This document shows positions 12,626 to 21,525 of a stretch of DNA of 64,000 nucleotides, one piece after another. The stretch's first letter is position 1. Every line of letters begins with the position of its first letter. The stretch lies in NCBI GenBank assembly GCA_000754445.1, contig JNSD01000002.1:1-64000 (forward strand). The letters run 5' to 3'. This DNA comes from an actinobacterium acMicro-4 (GTDB lineage Bacteria; Actinomycetota; Actinomycetes; Actinomycetales; Microbacteriaceae). The notes beneath the pieces are model-generated. The model did not search any database, had not been told where the DNA came from, and was given only the letters and a program-made list of their open reading frames with translations. A program made the translations under genes and the position numbers.

Positions 12626-13700
12626 CGCACCCTTCGGGCGCGTTCACATCATTGGTGCGGGCTTGCTCGGTGCCAGTATTGGGCTCGCCCTGCGAGATCA
12701 GGACGTGGTGGTGACCCTTGCCGACGCGTCACCCTCGGCGGTGGCTCTGGCCAGCGACTACGGCGCTGGTGTTGCCCTCCCACCGGGTGCCCCAGCGCCA
12801 GATTTGGTTGTCGTTGCCGTGCCGCCTGACGTGGCGATGGAGGTGACCAGGAGCGCTCTCGAGCAGTTTCCGGCAGCCACAGTCATTGATGTCACCAGCG
12901 TCAAAGCGGGTATTTACGAGGGGTTGACCCAGACCGGTGCCGACATAGCCCGCTTTGTGGGCACCCATCCGATGGCCGGTCGTGAGCGCGGGGGAGCAGT
13001 GTCCGCACGGAGCGACCTTTTCACTGCCAGGCCCTGGGTGATCTGCGAGGCTGAAGAAGACCGTCGTCAACGAGTTGACTCGTTCGTGAGAAGCCTGGGC
13101 GCAACGCCGATCATGATGTCTGCCAACGAGCACGATCGGGCCGTGGCGTTGATGTCCCACACACCCCAATTGCTCTCGTCAGTGATGGCGGCACGGCTTT
13201 CCGATGCGTCACCGGTTGCACTGTCTCTTGCCGGTGGGGGAATCCGGGATGTCACGCGCATTGCAGCGAGTGACCCTGCTTTGTGGATTCAAATTGTCCA
13301 GGCCAACGCCGAAGCCATTGGTGAATACCTCCAGGGCGTGAAAACGGATGTTGACCGTCTTCTCGAGGCTTTGGGTGATCTTGGTGCCACTGGATCGCGT
13401 AGCGCCATTGCGGATCTGCTTCACGCCGGCAACGCTGGTGTCTCCCAATTGCCGGGAAAGCACGGGGTGTCGACCACGTTTGCCTCGCTGATTGTGGTGA
13501 TTGATGACACGCCCGGACAGCTAGCGAAGCTTCTCACGCAACTGGGTGATTGGGGCGTGAACCTGGAAGACCTCCGCCTCGAGCACTCACCCGGGGCCAA
13601 CGTTGGTTTTGCCGACTTGACGGTCAAGAAAGATGTCGTTGCTGAGGTTGAATCCAAGCTAATTGAGAGTGGTTGGCGCATTGCGGGGGAGGCCAAGTAA
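12609..13700 (+). CDS. tyrA: Prephenate dehydrogenase with C-terminal ACT domain
   Basis: The enzyme oxidises prephenate to 4-hydroxyphenylpyruvate in tyrosine synthesis. The N-terminal NAD-binding motif is IIGAGLLGASIGLAL near residue 15, and GTHPMAGRERGG near 117 is the conserved substrate region. Residues of about 290-360 form an ACT domain (LIVVIDDTPGQLAKLLTQLG), suggesting allosteric control by tyrosine. It overlaps rluB by 17 nt and shares TAATG with cmk. Length 363 aa is normal for the ACT-containing type. Confidence 0.92.
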   Translation: MTTMTNAPFGRVHIIGAGLLGASIGLALRDQDVVVTLADASPSAVALASDYGAGVALPPGAPAPDLVVVAVPPDVAMEVTRSALEQFPAATVIDVTSVKAGIYEGLTQTGADIARFVGTHPMAGRERGGAVSARSDLFTARPWVICEAEEDRRQRVDSFVRSLGATPIMMSANEHDRAVALMSHTPQLLSSVMAARLSDASPVALSLAGGGIRDVTRIAASDPALWIQIVQANAEAIGEYLQGVKTDVDRLLEALGDLGATGSRSAIADLLHAGNAGVSQLPGKHGVSTTFASLIVVIDDTPGQLAKLLTQLGDWGVNLEDLRLEHSPGANVGFADLTVKKDVVAEVESKLIESGWRIAGEAK

Positions 13701-14374
13701 TGGGCGCACTCGTCGTTGCAGTGGATGGGCCAGCGGGCTCCGGTAAATCGAGTGTGAGCAAAGCCGTTGCCCGCGAGCTTGGCTATAGCTATTACGACAC
13801 TGGTGCCGCCTACCGGGCACTCGCCTATGCGGTCTTAGATGCTGGTGTTGATTCCAGCAATCAGGACGCGGTGGTCGCCCTACAGGGGAGCGTGTCCTAC
13901 GTGGCTTCTGAAGACCCGGACAATCAGCACTTCAGCGTGGACGGCGTGGATGTGACGGAGGCGATTAGGGGCCACGAGGTGTCCAGCAGCGTGTCGGCAA
14001 TCGCCAAGCACCCGCTCGTGCGCCAAGGACTCGTTGATCATTTCAGAAATGTGATTGCGGCCTGTGAGCGACCCGGGATTGTGATGGAAGGGCGAGACAT
14101 CACTACCGTTGTGGCACCAGACGCCCCGGTTCGAGTTCTGCTGACCGCCGACGAGGACACCCGCATTGCACGACGTCAGGCTGAACTTGCTGGCACCGCG
14201 TCCGCCCCGAGCGTCGCGCAGGCCTTGAGCTCGAGGGATCGCAGCGACCAAACTGTTGTGGATTTCATGAACGCGGCGCCTGGTGTGACTCTCCTGGATT
14301 CGACGCCCCTCACTTTTGACGAGACAGTGCGAGAACTCCTTCGCATCATTGCGATTACCAAGGAGACAGCATGA
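13700..14374 (+). CDS. cmk: Cytidylate kinase
   Basis: The 224-aa kinase converts CMP/dCMP to the diphosphates with ATP. The P-loop [17 protein letters not shown] begins at residue 7, [14 protein letters not shown] gives the CMP-binding YxTGxxYR pattern, and [14 protein letters not shown] is the next conserved block. ATG 13700 overlaps the tyrA stop; the track's 13673 start lies inside tyrA. The end overlaps der by ATGA. In some actinobacteria cmk and der are fused; here they are separate but coupled. Confidence 0.94.
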   Translation: MGALVVAVDGPAGSGKSSVSKAVARELGYSYYDTGAAYRALAYAVLDAGVDSSNQDAVVALQGSVSYVASEDPDNQHFSVDGVDVTEAIRGHEVSSSVSAIAKHPLVRQGLVDHFRNVIAACERPGIVMEGRDITTVVAPDAPVRVLLTADEDTRIARRQAELAGTASAPSVAQALSSRDRSDQTVVDFMNAAPGVTLLDSTPLTFDETVRELLRIIAITKETA

Positions 14375-15897
14375 GTACCCCAGACGATGAGTTTGACGAT
14401 TCGGCCATTCAGCCAGACTTAGAGCTGGCCAAACGGCTGGCCGAGCTCGATGAGGGCGAAAGCGACCAGCGCGCTGGTGCGCTGCGCCAAGGTCTCGATG
14501 AGTATGAACTAGATGACGAAGACCAAGCTCTTCTCTCAGGCTGGGAAGACAGCGACGGGGAGCTCCCCGCCATGGGCGCACTGCCTGTTTTGGCCGTCGT
14601 GGGTCGACCCAATGTCGGTAAGTCAGCTCTGGTCAACCGAATTCTTGGCCGGCGCGAAGCTGTGGTGCAGGACATTCCCGGCGTGACCAGAGATCGTGTG
14701 TCCTACAAAGCACTGTGGAACACCACGCACTTCACTCTCGTTGACACCGGTGGGTGGGAGCCAGACGCTAAAGGGATTGCCAAGTCGGTGGCGCTCCAGG
14801 CAGAGGTCGCCATCGACCTTGCAGACGTCATTCTCTTCGTGGTCGATGCCATCGTGGGCGCGACCTCAACTGACGAGCAGGTCGTCAAGCTGCTTCGCCA
14901 GAGCGACAAGCCAGTCATTCTCGTGGGTAACAAGGTCGACGATGTCCGCCACGAAGCCGATGCGGCCGCGCTCTGGAACTTAGGCCTTGGTGAACCGTGG
15001 CCAGTATCAGCCCTCCACGGCCGTGGAGTGGCTGACCTCCTCGACCACGTGGTCGCCCTGTTGCCTAAGGAGTCGGCAACCGCAAAGCCCGAAATGGGTG
15101 GCCCGCGCCGCGTGGCACTGCTGGGTCGGCCCAACGTGGGTAAATCGAGTTTGCTCAACAAGGCTGCTGGATCTGAGCGGGTAGTCGTCAACGAGCTTGC
15201 TGGCACAACCCGCGACCCGGTGGACGAGCTGGTCGAGATTGCTGGAACCACCTGGCGTTTTGTTGACACCGCCGGTATCCGCAGACGGGTTCACATGCAG
15301 CAGGGCGCGGATTTCTATGCAAGCCTGCGCACCACCGCTGCTTTGGAAAAGGCCGAAGTGGCAGTTGTGCTCCTAGATGTGTCCGAGCCGATTAGCGAAC
15401 AGGATGTTCGCATCATCGACTTGGTGTTGGAATCAGGTCGAGCGCTTGTTCTTGCGTTCAATAAATGGGATCTGCTCGATGATGACCGCAGGCGCTATCT
15501 CGAGCGCGAGATTGAGCAAGACTTAGCCCACGTGGCGTGGGCTCCGCGGGTCAATATTTCTGCCACCACTGGTCGCCACATTGAGAAGCTCGTGCCAGCC
15601 CTGGAGGTTGCGCTGGACTCATGGGACACCCGGGTCGCAACCGGCAAGTTCAATGCTTTCCTTGCCGAACTTGTTGCTGCCCACCCGCACCCTGTGCGGG
15701 GAGGGCGGCAGCCAAGAATCTTGTTTGGCACTCAGGCCACGACCAGGCCACCGACGTTCGTCTTGTTCACGAGTGGCTTTCTGGACCCCCAATACCGACG
15801 CTTTATTGCCAGGCGTCTGCGGGAAATCTATGGGTTTGAGGGTTCACCCATTCAGATCAATGTTCGAGTTCGAGAGCGACGCGGGAAGAAGAAGTAA
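14371..15897 (+). CDS. der: Ribosome assembly GTPase Der (EngA)
   Basis: The 508-aa protein has two tandem GTPase domains and a KH-like C-terminus. Domain 1 (about 70-235) has [21 protein letters not shown] and NKVDD. Domain 2 (about 248-420) has [24 protein letters not shown] and NKWDL. The acidic N-terminal extension of about 65 residues is typical of actinobacterial Der. It acts in 50S subunit maturation. Confidence 0.96.
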   Translation: MSTPDDEFDDSAIQPDLELAKRLAELDEGESDQRAGALRQGLDEYELDDEDQALLSGWEDSDGELPAMGALPVLAVVGRPNVGKSALVNRILGRREAVVQDIPGVTRDRVSYKALWNTTHFTLVDTGGWEPDAKGIAKSVALQAEVAIDLADVILFVVDAIVGATSTDEQVVKLLRQSDKPVILVGNKVDDVRHEADAAALWNLGLGEPWPVSALHGRGVADLLDHVVALLPKESATAKPEMGGPRRVALLGRPNVGKSSLLNKAAGSERVVVNELAGTTRDPVDELVEIAGTTWRFVDTAGIRRRVHMQQGADFYASLRTTAALEKAEVAVVLLDVSEPISEQDVRIIDLVLESGRALVLAFNKWDLLDDDRRRYLEREIEQDLAHVAWAPRVNISATTGRHIEKLVPALEVALDSWDTRVATGKFNAFLAELVAAHPHPVRGGRQPRILFGTQATTRPPTFVLFTSGFLDPQYRRFIARRLREIYGFEGSPIQINVRVRERRGKKK

Positions 15898-15899
15898 CT

Positions 15900-16394
15900 G
15901 TGTCCGCCCAGCCCCCGCCGCTTCCGCCAGAGCACCTGAGAGACCCGGGTGATGCCTGGGTTGAAGGCCCGGATGGGAAGCGCTACTGGGGGCGCTTTGG
16001 CGCAGCTGGGCTTCTCGTTGTGCATCCACCGCTGGGGGTTCTCTTGCAGTTGCGCGCTGACTGGTCGCACCACGGTGGAACGTGGGGAATACCTGGTGGG
16101 GCGCTGAAGATGGGGGAGGACGCTGTGTCAGCAGCCTTGCGAGAAGCCCACGAGGAAGCCATGGTGCCTGGCCACCAGGTTCGCGTACTCGAGACCACGA
16201 TTTTGGACCTTGGCTTCTGGTCCTATACGACCGTCATTGGAGTCAGCGACGACTACTTCGAACCCGACGAGACAGATGCTGAGAGTGCTGCCCTCGAATG
16301 GGTCCCCATTGACGAGGTGTCGCTTCGAGACCTGCATCCTGCGTTTGCTGCAGCATGGCCGGAATTGCGCCAGCGCTTGCTCCTAGCGCGATAG
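15900..16394 (+). CDS. Nudix hydrolase (MutT-like)
   Basis: The 164-aa protein carries a complete Nudix box, GGALKMGEDAVSAALREAHEEA near residues 64-85. The N-terminus is proline-rich (QPPPLPPEHLRDPGD). The substrate is not determinable; nucleoside diphosphate derivatives are usual. GTG 15900 is 2 nt after the der stop, so it is the last gene of the long operon before tRNA-Pro. Confidence 0.87.
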   Translation: MSAQPPPLPPEHLRDPGDAWVEGPDGKRYWGRFGAAGLLVVHPPLGVLLQLRADWSHHGGTWGIPGGALKMGEDAVSAALREAHEEAMVPGHQVRVLETTILDLGFWSYTTVIGVSDDYFEPDETDAESAALEWVPIDEVSLRDLHPAFAAAWPELRQRLLLAR

Positions 16395-16431
16395 ACTCGT
16401 CAAGTTGCCGGCGAGAAATTGCCGTCTGCCA

Positions 16432-16505
<74 letters not shown>

Positions 16506-16578
16506 CGTTGAAATCTCTCACGACATAGGAAACTCTTGAACCCTCAGGGGTGCGCGAGTGGGTCCGGAAGGAGACGAC

Positions 16579-16848
16579 GTGGTTGAGAAACGAAAGGTCT
16601 CCATGCTCAAAATCTCAGTGTGGCTAACGCTGGGAGGAGCACTTTTTGCTTTTGGCCCACTTCTCCTTGCTCTCCTCCTGGGCGGGCTGTCGGGTGATTT
16701 CGAGAGTGCTTTTAACGAGGGAGATGGTTTTGGCGCCTTCATATGGCTGATGATCGTAACCTTGCCGCTTGGCGCCATAATTGCCCTCGTCGGATTGGTC
16801 CTGTTGGTCGTGTCGCTTATTCGCAGGACGAGAGAGCCTCGCCCCTGA
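16579..16848 (+). CDS. Small two-TM membrane protein, unknown function
   Basis: The 89-aa protein starts at GTG 16579, 6 nt after the strong SD GGAAGGAG; the track's 16558 start lacks one. Hydrophobic segments are near 13-36 (LTLGGALFAFGPLLLALLLG) and 52-76 (AFIWLMIVTLPLGAIIALVG), with a basic C-terminus (RRTREPRP). An acidic stretch between the segments (DFESAFNEGDG) would lie on one face of the membrane. Family not recognised. About 140 nt without a gene follow it. Confidence 0.65.
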   Translation: MVEKRKVSMLKISVWLTLGGALFAFGPLLLALLLGGLSGDFESAFNEGDGFGAFIWLMIVTLPLGAIIALVGLVLLVVSLIRRTREPRP

Positions 16849-16987
16849 GGACTGTGCCGGGAAGAACACACATCGCCCAGTTGCGTCGGCGCGACCACAT
16901 TGCGCGAATTACGTGCTCAGCACGACGGGGACCGCTTGTCTAGCGCTCATGCTGGCAGGACATCAGGCGCTCAGCGTTGATCAGTGA

Positions 16988-18088
16988 CTAGAGATCGAGG
17001 ATTGCCATTTTCTGGTCATCGGGTAATTCCAGAAACGCCATGAATTCAACGTCGAAGGCTTCCGGCGTCATTCCGAAGGCTTCCTCAAAGGTGGCCTCCC
17101 ACCCGAGTTCCTCGGCTTCTGGGTAAACGTTCTCGAGCAGGACATCTGGGCTAGAGCCGTCCACCAAGTAGGCGATGGCCCACGCTCCCATGGAGTAGGC
17201 CAAGGCTTCGCAATCGTCACCGTAAGAATCGAGAGAAAGCAAGGTCCGTCCAGAGCACTCCCCAGCGAGCGACTGGTCAATACTTGCGAGGTACTCTTCC
17301 ATCACTGAGTCCATGGTGACCACATAATCGTTATACACCGCGGGTAGGGCACCGTCGTTCTGCAATTTGTGGAACAGCGTGAGCGACATGAATTCTGCCC
17401 CTCCCTCGACGAACCATACTGGCCCGTCCGCCGCTGCGCGTGTGTCCTGATCGAGGGATTCAATCTGACCTGACTGCACCCCGTGCCAGTATTCGTGGAG
17501 CACGGTAAGGAGGTCCGAGTCCCCGGAATTGCCGGGGTATCCGCTCAGGCCGAGCGGGTCCGAAGACATGAAAATGTGGGTGCCCCACTCTGGGTTGCCG
17601 GTCCATCCGGCTTCTCCGACCCACTGATCACCGCTCTGCGCTAGCTGGCCGATTTCGAGGTAATACCTCCCGTAGCCCTTGACCGCGTCTGATGCGTTTT
17701 CCGACTCGAAACAGTCCTCGTAGTTCTGGTCGCCACGGGAATCACGTCGCGCGCAGTACTCTTCAGTCAGTTCGACGCCAGCGTCGTCATCAACACCGTA
17801 GATCCAATATTCAACGGGCAGGGAATACCCCCACTCGGCAACCCCGAGGAGGAGCACCTGCTCCACAATGGAGGAAATCTCTGGGTCTAAATCAGAAGCA
17901 ACAAAAACTTCGACGGAAATCGGTGCCGCGGGGTCTAGTTCGGTGTTCCCCTCGTCGCCTACAGCCCCGGCGGTCTCACTGGTAGCACCGTCATCCACAC
18001 CAAGCGCGTCCAGGTCGGGGTCAGCAGAACACGCTGACCCAGCCAAGAGAACGATCGAGAGCCCCATGGCCATGAGCGTTTTATTCAC
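16988..18088 (-). CDS. Predicted lipoprotein zinc metalloprotease (HExxH, gluzincin-like)
   Basis: GTG 18088 gives a lipoprotein signal peptide ending in LLAGSAC (lipobox). A long acidic linker follows, then HEYWH with a later WFVEGGAEF supplying a likely third zinc ligand Glu, as in gluzincin peptidases. The C-terminal third is acidic and helical. Of the 366-aa product, only the HExxH region supports the function. It is probably an extracellular membrane-tethered protease. A TAGGCT box on the minus strand lies about 58 nt before the start. It lies beside, and in the same direction as, a trypsin-like lipoprotein. Confidence 0.72.
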   Translation of the reverse strand: MNKTLMAMGLSIVLLAGSACSADPDLDALGVDDGATSETAGAVGDEGNTELDPAAPISVEVFVASDLDPEISSIVEQVLLLGVAEWGYSLPVEYWIYGVDDDAGVELTEEYCARRDSRGDQNYEDCFESENASDAVKGYGRYYLEIGQLAQSGDQWVGEAGWTGNPEWGTHIFMSSDPLGLSGYPGNSGDSDLLTVLHEYWHGVQSGQIESLDQDTRAAADGPVWFVEGGAEFMSLTLFHKLQNDGALPAVYNDYVVTMDSVMEEYLASIDQSLAGECSGRTLLSLDSYGDDCEALAYSMGAWAIAYLVDGSSPDVLLENVYPEAEELGWEATFEEAFGMTPEAFDVEFMAFLELPDDQKMAILDL

Positions 18089-18177
18089 CAGGATTGTCTC
18101 CAGCGGTCGGTTGGTTGTTGCCAGACGTTGCACAAACTCTGCACTGAGCCTAGCGCTCCCCGCGATATCTGGGACGG

Positions 18178-19200
18178 CTAGCGCACTGTCACGTTGGCAC
18201 TAATCCACTGGTTATAGTTCGCGACATTTGTATATATGCCAGAGGATAGCCACGCGCACCCAGAACCCCATGAGGTCACCCCGGAGAGCACCCATCTGCC
18301 GCGCTCGAAAGTCGCGAGTGGGCCACCGCTGTCTCCCTGGCACGTGTCGACAACGTAGCCGTCGATGCTCGCGCACAACATCCGCTCATCGTCATACTGG
18401 TCTCCGTAGTCACGCGCACACTGACTATCGCTTTGCACCCAAACTTCTGCTCCCTGCAATTGCGTCGGGAATTGTGTGTCTGAATCGGAGAAGAACGGGT
18501 AGTCAAAAACTTCGTCGCTAACCCAGGTGCTTCCCCAGCCAGAAATCCTCGCCACAGTGTTGGCCGCAGGCTCCGTCGAGGGCAAGCTGAGTATGCCCAC
18601 ACTGCCCGGGCGAAGTCTCAACGGCGTGCCAAGTTTCACCAGAGCGATGTCGTTGGCATACGTGGTGTCGTTGTATGCGGGATGGAGAACCACGTCACTG
18701 ACCGTCATATCCGAGACGTCGGCCTCGTCAAGAACGTCCTCCCCTGAAACAATCCGCAAATCGCTGAGAATTTCTGACTCGGAAAGGCCATGGAGGCAGT
18801 GAGCTGCAGTTACTACCCAGGACGCCGAAATGAGAGACCCACCGCAAAACTGTCCCTGCCAGTCGGAACCGACGCTTTCCCACACCAGCGCCACCTGCCA
18901 CGGTGCCCAGCTAATGTCGCGATCATCGCCGCCAACAATCGCCGTTTGGAAATTACCCATCTCGGCAGGTTCCTGCAGTGCAGTCGACGTCGGAGAATCA
19001 CCATCAATTACAGTGCTCTTGGAATCGCCAGGAGCGTCATCCGGAGTTTCGGGCGGAGATTCAACCTCCACCATGTTTTCCATAGCGACAGGGGACAAGG
19101 ACACCGGCGAACTAGCGCACCCGAAAAGAGATGACGCAAGAATCCCGACAAGCCCAGCGCTGGCGACCACCCGCATCACGGGGAATCCCACAAGCCTCAT
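18178..19200 (-). CDS. Trypsin-like serine protease (family S1) lipoprotein
   Basis: The 340-aa protein has a signal peptide with lipobox SSLFGC near residue 28, an acidic linker, then an S1 domain. The mature-type N-terminus is IVGGDD near 90. The triad is His in SWVVTAAHC, Asp in NDIALVKL and Ser in DTCQGDSGGPL. Asp six residues before the Ser predicts cleavage after Arg/Lys. The cysteines pair as in animal trypsins. No Arg/Lys precedes IVGG (it reads QTAIVGG), so activation may differ. The start could also be the Met at 19176. Eukaryote-like S1 proteases are patchily distributed in bacteria and suggest transfer. Confidence 0.88.
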   Translation of the reverse strand: MRLVGFPVMRVVASAGLVGILASSLFGCASSPVSLSPVAMENMVEVESPPETPDDAPGDSKSTVIDGDSPTSTALQEPAEMGNFQTAIVGGDDRDISWAPWQVALVWESVGSDWQGQFCGGSLISASWVVTAAHCLHGLSESEILSDLRIVSGEDVLDEADVSDMTVSDVVLHPAYNDTTYANDIALVKLGTPLRLRPGSVGILSLPSTEPAANTVARISGWGSTWVSDEVFDYPFFSDSDTQFPTQLQGAEVWVQSDSQCARDYGDQYDDERMLCASIDGYVVDTCQGDSGGPLATFERGRWVLSGVTSWGSGCAWLSSGIYTNVANYNQWISANVTVR

Positions 19201-19309
19201 CGGCTCAGTCCCAGAACACGAGAGAAACTGCTGGGAGTGCTCATGCTTGTCAGATTACCCGACGAAGGAAGGGCCACACGGGTAGATCGGCCCAACAGAC
19301 TCGCGGTCT

Positions 19310-19591
19310 TTATCCGAGGAGGCTCCACAGCCCTAGCGCAGTTCCGCCAATCCACACCTGGACAGCCAGCCAAGCCAGCAGAACAAGTCCCGCAAGAAAC
19401 CGAGAGGCGCCACTCTTGACCCAGGTGAAAGCCATCCACGGCAAAATCAACGCAACGACGGCGATTGGTACCCAGAAAATTTCCGACAGCATCAAACTCG
19501 AAAATTCGACAAACAACAGGACTGGCGTGATTACCAAGCTGATAACGGCCAAAGACAAAGCTACTTTACTGGAACGCTGTTTTTTCTCCAT
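19310..19591 (-). CDS. Small three-TM membrane protein, unknown function
   Basis: ATG 19591 gives 93 aa starting MEKKQRSSKVALS. The track's longer version runs back through the 27-nt repeat. Three hydrophobic stretches are visible (SLAVISLVITPVLLF, IFWVPIAVVALILPWMAF, FLAGLVLLAWLAVQVWIGG). A GAGGAT 6 nt before the ATG could be an SD or a leaderless -10 following the repeat's TTGACA. Family not recognised; it resembles small DUF4190-like or phage-shock-like membrane proteins only in general shape. Confidence 0.6.
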   Translation of the reverse strand: MEKKQRSSKVALSLAVISLVITPVLLFVEFSSLMLSEIFWVPIAVVALILPWMAFTWVKSGASRFLAGLVLLAWLAVQVWIGGTALGLWSLLG

Positions 19592-19597
19592 GCCGAA

Positions 19598-19631
19598 ATC
19601 CTCACAGTGGTCGAAGGCTTTGTCAACAAGG
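19598..19631. repeat. Direct repeat copy 1 (duplicated promoter-like element)
   Basis: TCACAGTGGTCGAAGGCTTTGTCAACA (19602-19628) is repeated exactly at 20351-20377, and the match extends to 34 nt with two mismatches. On the minus strand it reads TTGACA, 17 nt, then GAGGAT, which ends 6 nt before the ATG at 19591. The layout is that of a -35/-10 promoter. The two copies bracket the AT-rich lipase gene. Confidence 0.8.
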
Positions 19632-19660
19632 GTCACTCAAATCATGGCCTGAAATATTTT

Positions 19661-20266
19661 TCATGAGAGCAATTTCTCGATTGCTTTGTAGTAATAGGCA
19701 GGATTGTGGTCTTCGACCCCATCAAATCTCTTATCGTCTTCATCATGTAGATGAATCATTGGATGAGTATGAACATACCCAGTAAGGAACGGAAGAAAGG
19801 GAGCTGACCCAGGAATGATGTCATGCCCATGAACAAACCGGAGATGCTCTACATTCTTCAGTCTTTTTCTTAAACCTCTACCACCAGGACGAGGTGATCC
19901 GAGAGTAATCAGATGCAAATTTGGAGTATTGGCGAGCATCAAATCAGCGACCACAGTTGCTGTCGCACCGCCAAGAGAATGCCCTGCAAGAACTAATGTT
20001 CTCTCTTGTTCTAATGATTCATATGACAGGACCAGATTAGTAATCGTTCTGGTCGCATTTTCTTTAAATCCTCTATGGGTATCTTCACGACGGAATAGGA
20101 ACCTTAGGTTTGTCGCCCAATCACTGGTCTCGTTTGTGCCTTCAATAGCCAAGATGCAATACCCCGGGATGCTCTTGTCTATAATAAAGTCGCTCGGGTC
20201 TGCATAGACATCAACACAATTCTTTACTGCCTTGAGAATTACTTCCTTGGGTAATGTTGTGATCAT
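19661..20266 (-). CDS. Class 3 lipase (alpha/beta hydrolase), likely acquired
   Basis: The 201-aa protein has the nucleophile elbow LAGHSLGGATATVVAD near residue 94, a likely acid residue in RFVHGHDIIPGSAP near 148 and a His-rich C-terminal part (VHTHPMIHLH). This is the fungal-type lipase_3 fold. No signal peptide is visible, so it is either cytoplasmic or exported by another route. ATG 20266 is preceded by AGAGGAAA; the track's start is TTG 20272. Base composition is clearly more AT-rich than its neighbours, and repeats flank it, both suggesting lateral transfer. Confidence 0.85.
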   Translation of the reverse strand: MITTLPKEVILKAVKNCVDVYADPSDFIIDKSIPGYCILAIEGTNETSDWATNLRFLFRREDTHRGFKENATRTITNLVLSYESLEQERTLVLAGHSLGGATATVVADLMLANTPNLHLITLGSPRPGGRGLRKRLKNVEHLRFVHGHDIIPGSAPFLPFLTGYVHTHPMIHLHDEDDKRFDGVEDHNPAYYYKAIEKLLS

Positions 20267-20346
20267 TTTCAATTTCCTCTTATGCCAGATTTAATGGTCA
20301 GTTTAGTGCCGTCTGACGGCAAGGTAAATAGGATTTCGAACTTCAC

Positions 20347-20380
20347 ATCGTCACAGTGGTCGAAGGCTTTGTCAACACGG
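20347..20380. repeat. Direct repeat copy 2 (duplicated promoter-like element)
   Basis: This is the second copy of the 27-nt repeat. On the minus strand it reads TTGACA, 17 nt, GACGAT, located about 80 nt upstream of the lipase ATG, where its promoter would be expected. The two copies point the same way and are 749 nt apart. Confidence 0.8.
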
Positions 20381-20435
20381 AGTGCCCGCACCATCGAACA
20401 GGCTGGCTTGTGGGGGACACTGTTAAGATTTTGCG

Positions 20436-20603
20436 ATGACTGTGGTTCTCTCGCCCTACTTCAGCAACAAACCTTTAGGTGCTTGTCCCATCGTTTCTGA
20501 TCGCAGGCGCTGGGCTGTTCGCCCCGTGGTCGAGTCCATCGTCCTGATGACTGGCATCGCAGCTGGAATGAGACGGGAGGAAGCGGGATTCTCTCCCTCG
20601 TAA
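20436..20603 (+). CDS. Possible 55-aa ORF, unknown
   Basis: An ORF below the track's size cut starts at ATG 20436 (MTVVLSPYFSNKPLG) and stops 5 nt before the ABM-domain gene. It has several Arg/Glu residues at the C-terminus and no recognised motif or clear SD. It is the only content seen in the roughly 210-nt gap between the lipase promoter region and 20609. It could equally be chance. Confidence 0.25.
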   Translation: MTVVLSPYFSNKPLGACPIVSDRRRWAVRPVVESIVLMTGIAAGMRREEAGFSPS

Positions 20604-20608
20604 CAACC

Positions 20609-20923
20609 ATGTCACGCCCCTGCACCGTTGTTGTCCGACTAACGCCACTGCCTGGTCACGCTCAGTTCGTGCGGTCGCTAATTCTCGAGTTGTTGCCGAC
20701 GATCCGACGAATCGAGGGGTGCGAGGAGTATCGACTCTTCGACGCGGTCGATGGGGATTTACTCCTCATTGAAAAGTGGAGTAGCAGGGAGCACTGGAGG
20801 GCTCACTTTGAAGCCCCAGCGATCCTGAGGTTGAAAGCCGAACTTGCCGACAGAGTTGTGGTGCCGGTTGAGCGACTCGAGATGTATGAGGCTGACTCTG
20901 ACAATGGTGGCGCCAGAGACTGA
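20609..20923 (+). CDS. ABM-domain (antibiotic biosynthesis monooxygenase-like) protein
   Basis: The 104-aa protein has the ferredoxin-like dimeric alpha/beta barrel pattern: VVVRLTPLPGHAQFVRSLIL, then CEEYRLFDAVDGDLLLIEKW, then an SSREHWRAHFEAPAI helix. Family members include quinol monooxygenases and many uncharacterised single-domain proteins, so no substrate is assigned. The size matches the family. No operon partner is clear. Confidence 0.75.
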   Translation: MSRPCTVVVRLTPLPGHAQFVRSLILELLPTIRRIEGCEEYRLFDAVDGDLLLIEKWSSREHWRAHFEAPAILRLKAELADRVVVPVERLEMYEADSDNGGARD

Positions 20924-21042
20924 CGGTTCCAGGAGTCGTTTCAGATAGTGTCGGCCCGATAGAGAAGGTCAGTAGTTCCTCGGGGCAACCCGTCATTGCC
21001 TCATTCATGGGAGCTCACGACGGCCTGTGATAGGGATTACCC

Positions 21043-21525
21043 ATGAGAACTCCGGGTCTTGTTTTTGCCCTTGCCCTTGATGCCTCGATAATGCTCGCTT
21101 CCTGCGCCTCCCCTGCGAACCCCCCTGGCCCCGAGGATTCTGCGGTGGAAGAGCCAAGTGAGGTAGAGGAGGTCACTGACCATCGGGAGCCTCGAATGCC
21201 CCAAGCGTCTGCAGTTTTTGATTCTCCCTGGCCGACAGATTTCTTACGACAGGAGCTCTCGGACACGGCTCTCGCAAAAACGAACACCTATATCGACGAC
21301 CGGGTGGCAGTGGCCGGCCCGGCCAGCGTTGAGATGGTCTTCCAGGAGACCATCGACGAATGGCATTGGGGGTGGACGACTGATTTGGCAAAGCTCTCGG
21401 TTCAGACCTTCAGCGATTACCCCGTGCCGGATCCCCTCTTCATCATTGGGTCGGAACAGCAGTTCATGATTGATGAGCTCGAGAATCGCGGCAGAATTTA
21501 TATGGGAAGTTTGACGAGGTCGTAG
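21043..21525 (+). CDS. Putative lipoprotein, possibly frameshifted near its 3' end
   Basis: The 160-aa ORF starts MRTPGLVFALALDASIMLASC with lipobox MLASC, followed by a Pro/Glu-rich linker. The rest (PWPTDFLRQELSDTALAKTN) is unrecognised. The reading frame stops at 21525 after YMGSLTRS, whereas the -1 frame continues sensibly as KFDEVVANLSEDGLALEG to a stop at 21563. A one-base deletion near 21505 is therefore possible. It was either a slightly longer lipoprotein or is now a decaying gene. Confidence 0.55.
   Translation: MRTPGLVFALALDASIMLASCASPANPPGPEDSAVEEPSEVEEVTDHREPRMPQASAVFDSPWPTDFLRQELSDTALAKTNTYIDDRVAVAGPASVEMVFQETIDEWHWGWTTDLAKLSVQTFSDYPVPDPLFIIGSEQQFMIDELENRGRIYMGSLTRS

Noticed and set aside
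20269-20394. Minus-strand ORF of 41 aa (MVRALRVDKAFDHCDD...) ending at the lipase start
   Set aside because: It runs through repeat copy 2, which looks like a promoter, has no SD, and its similarity to the other ORF is due only to the DNA repeat.
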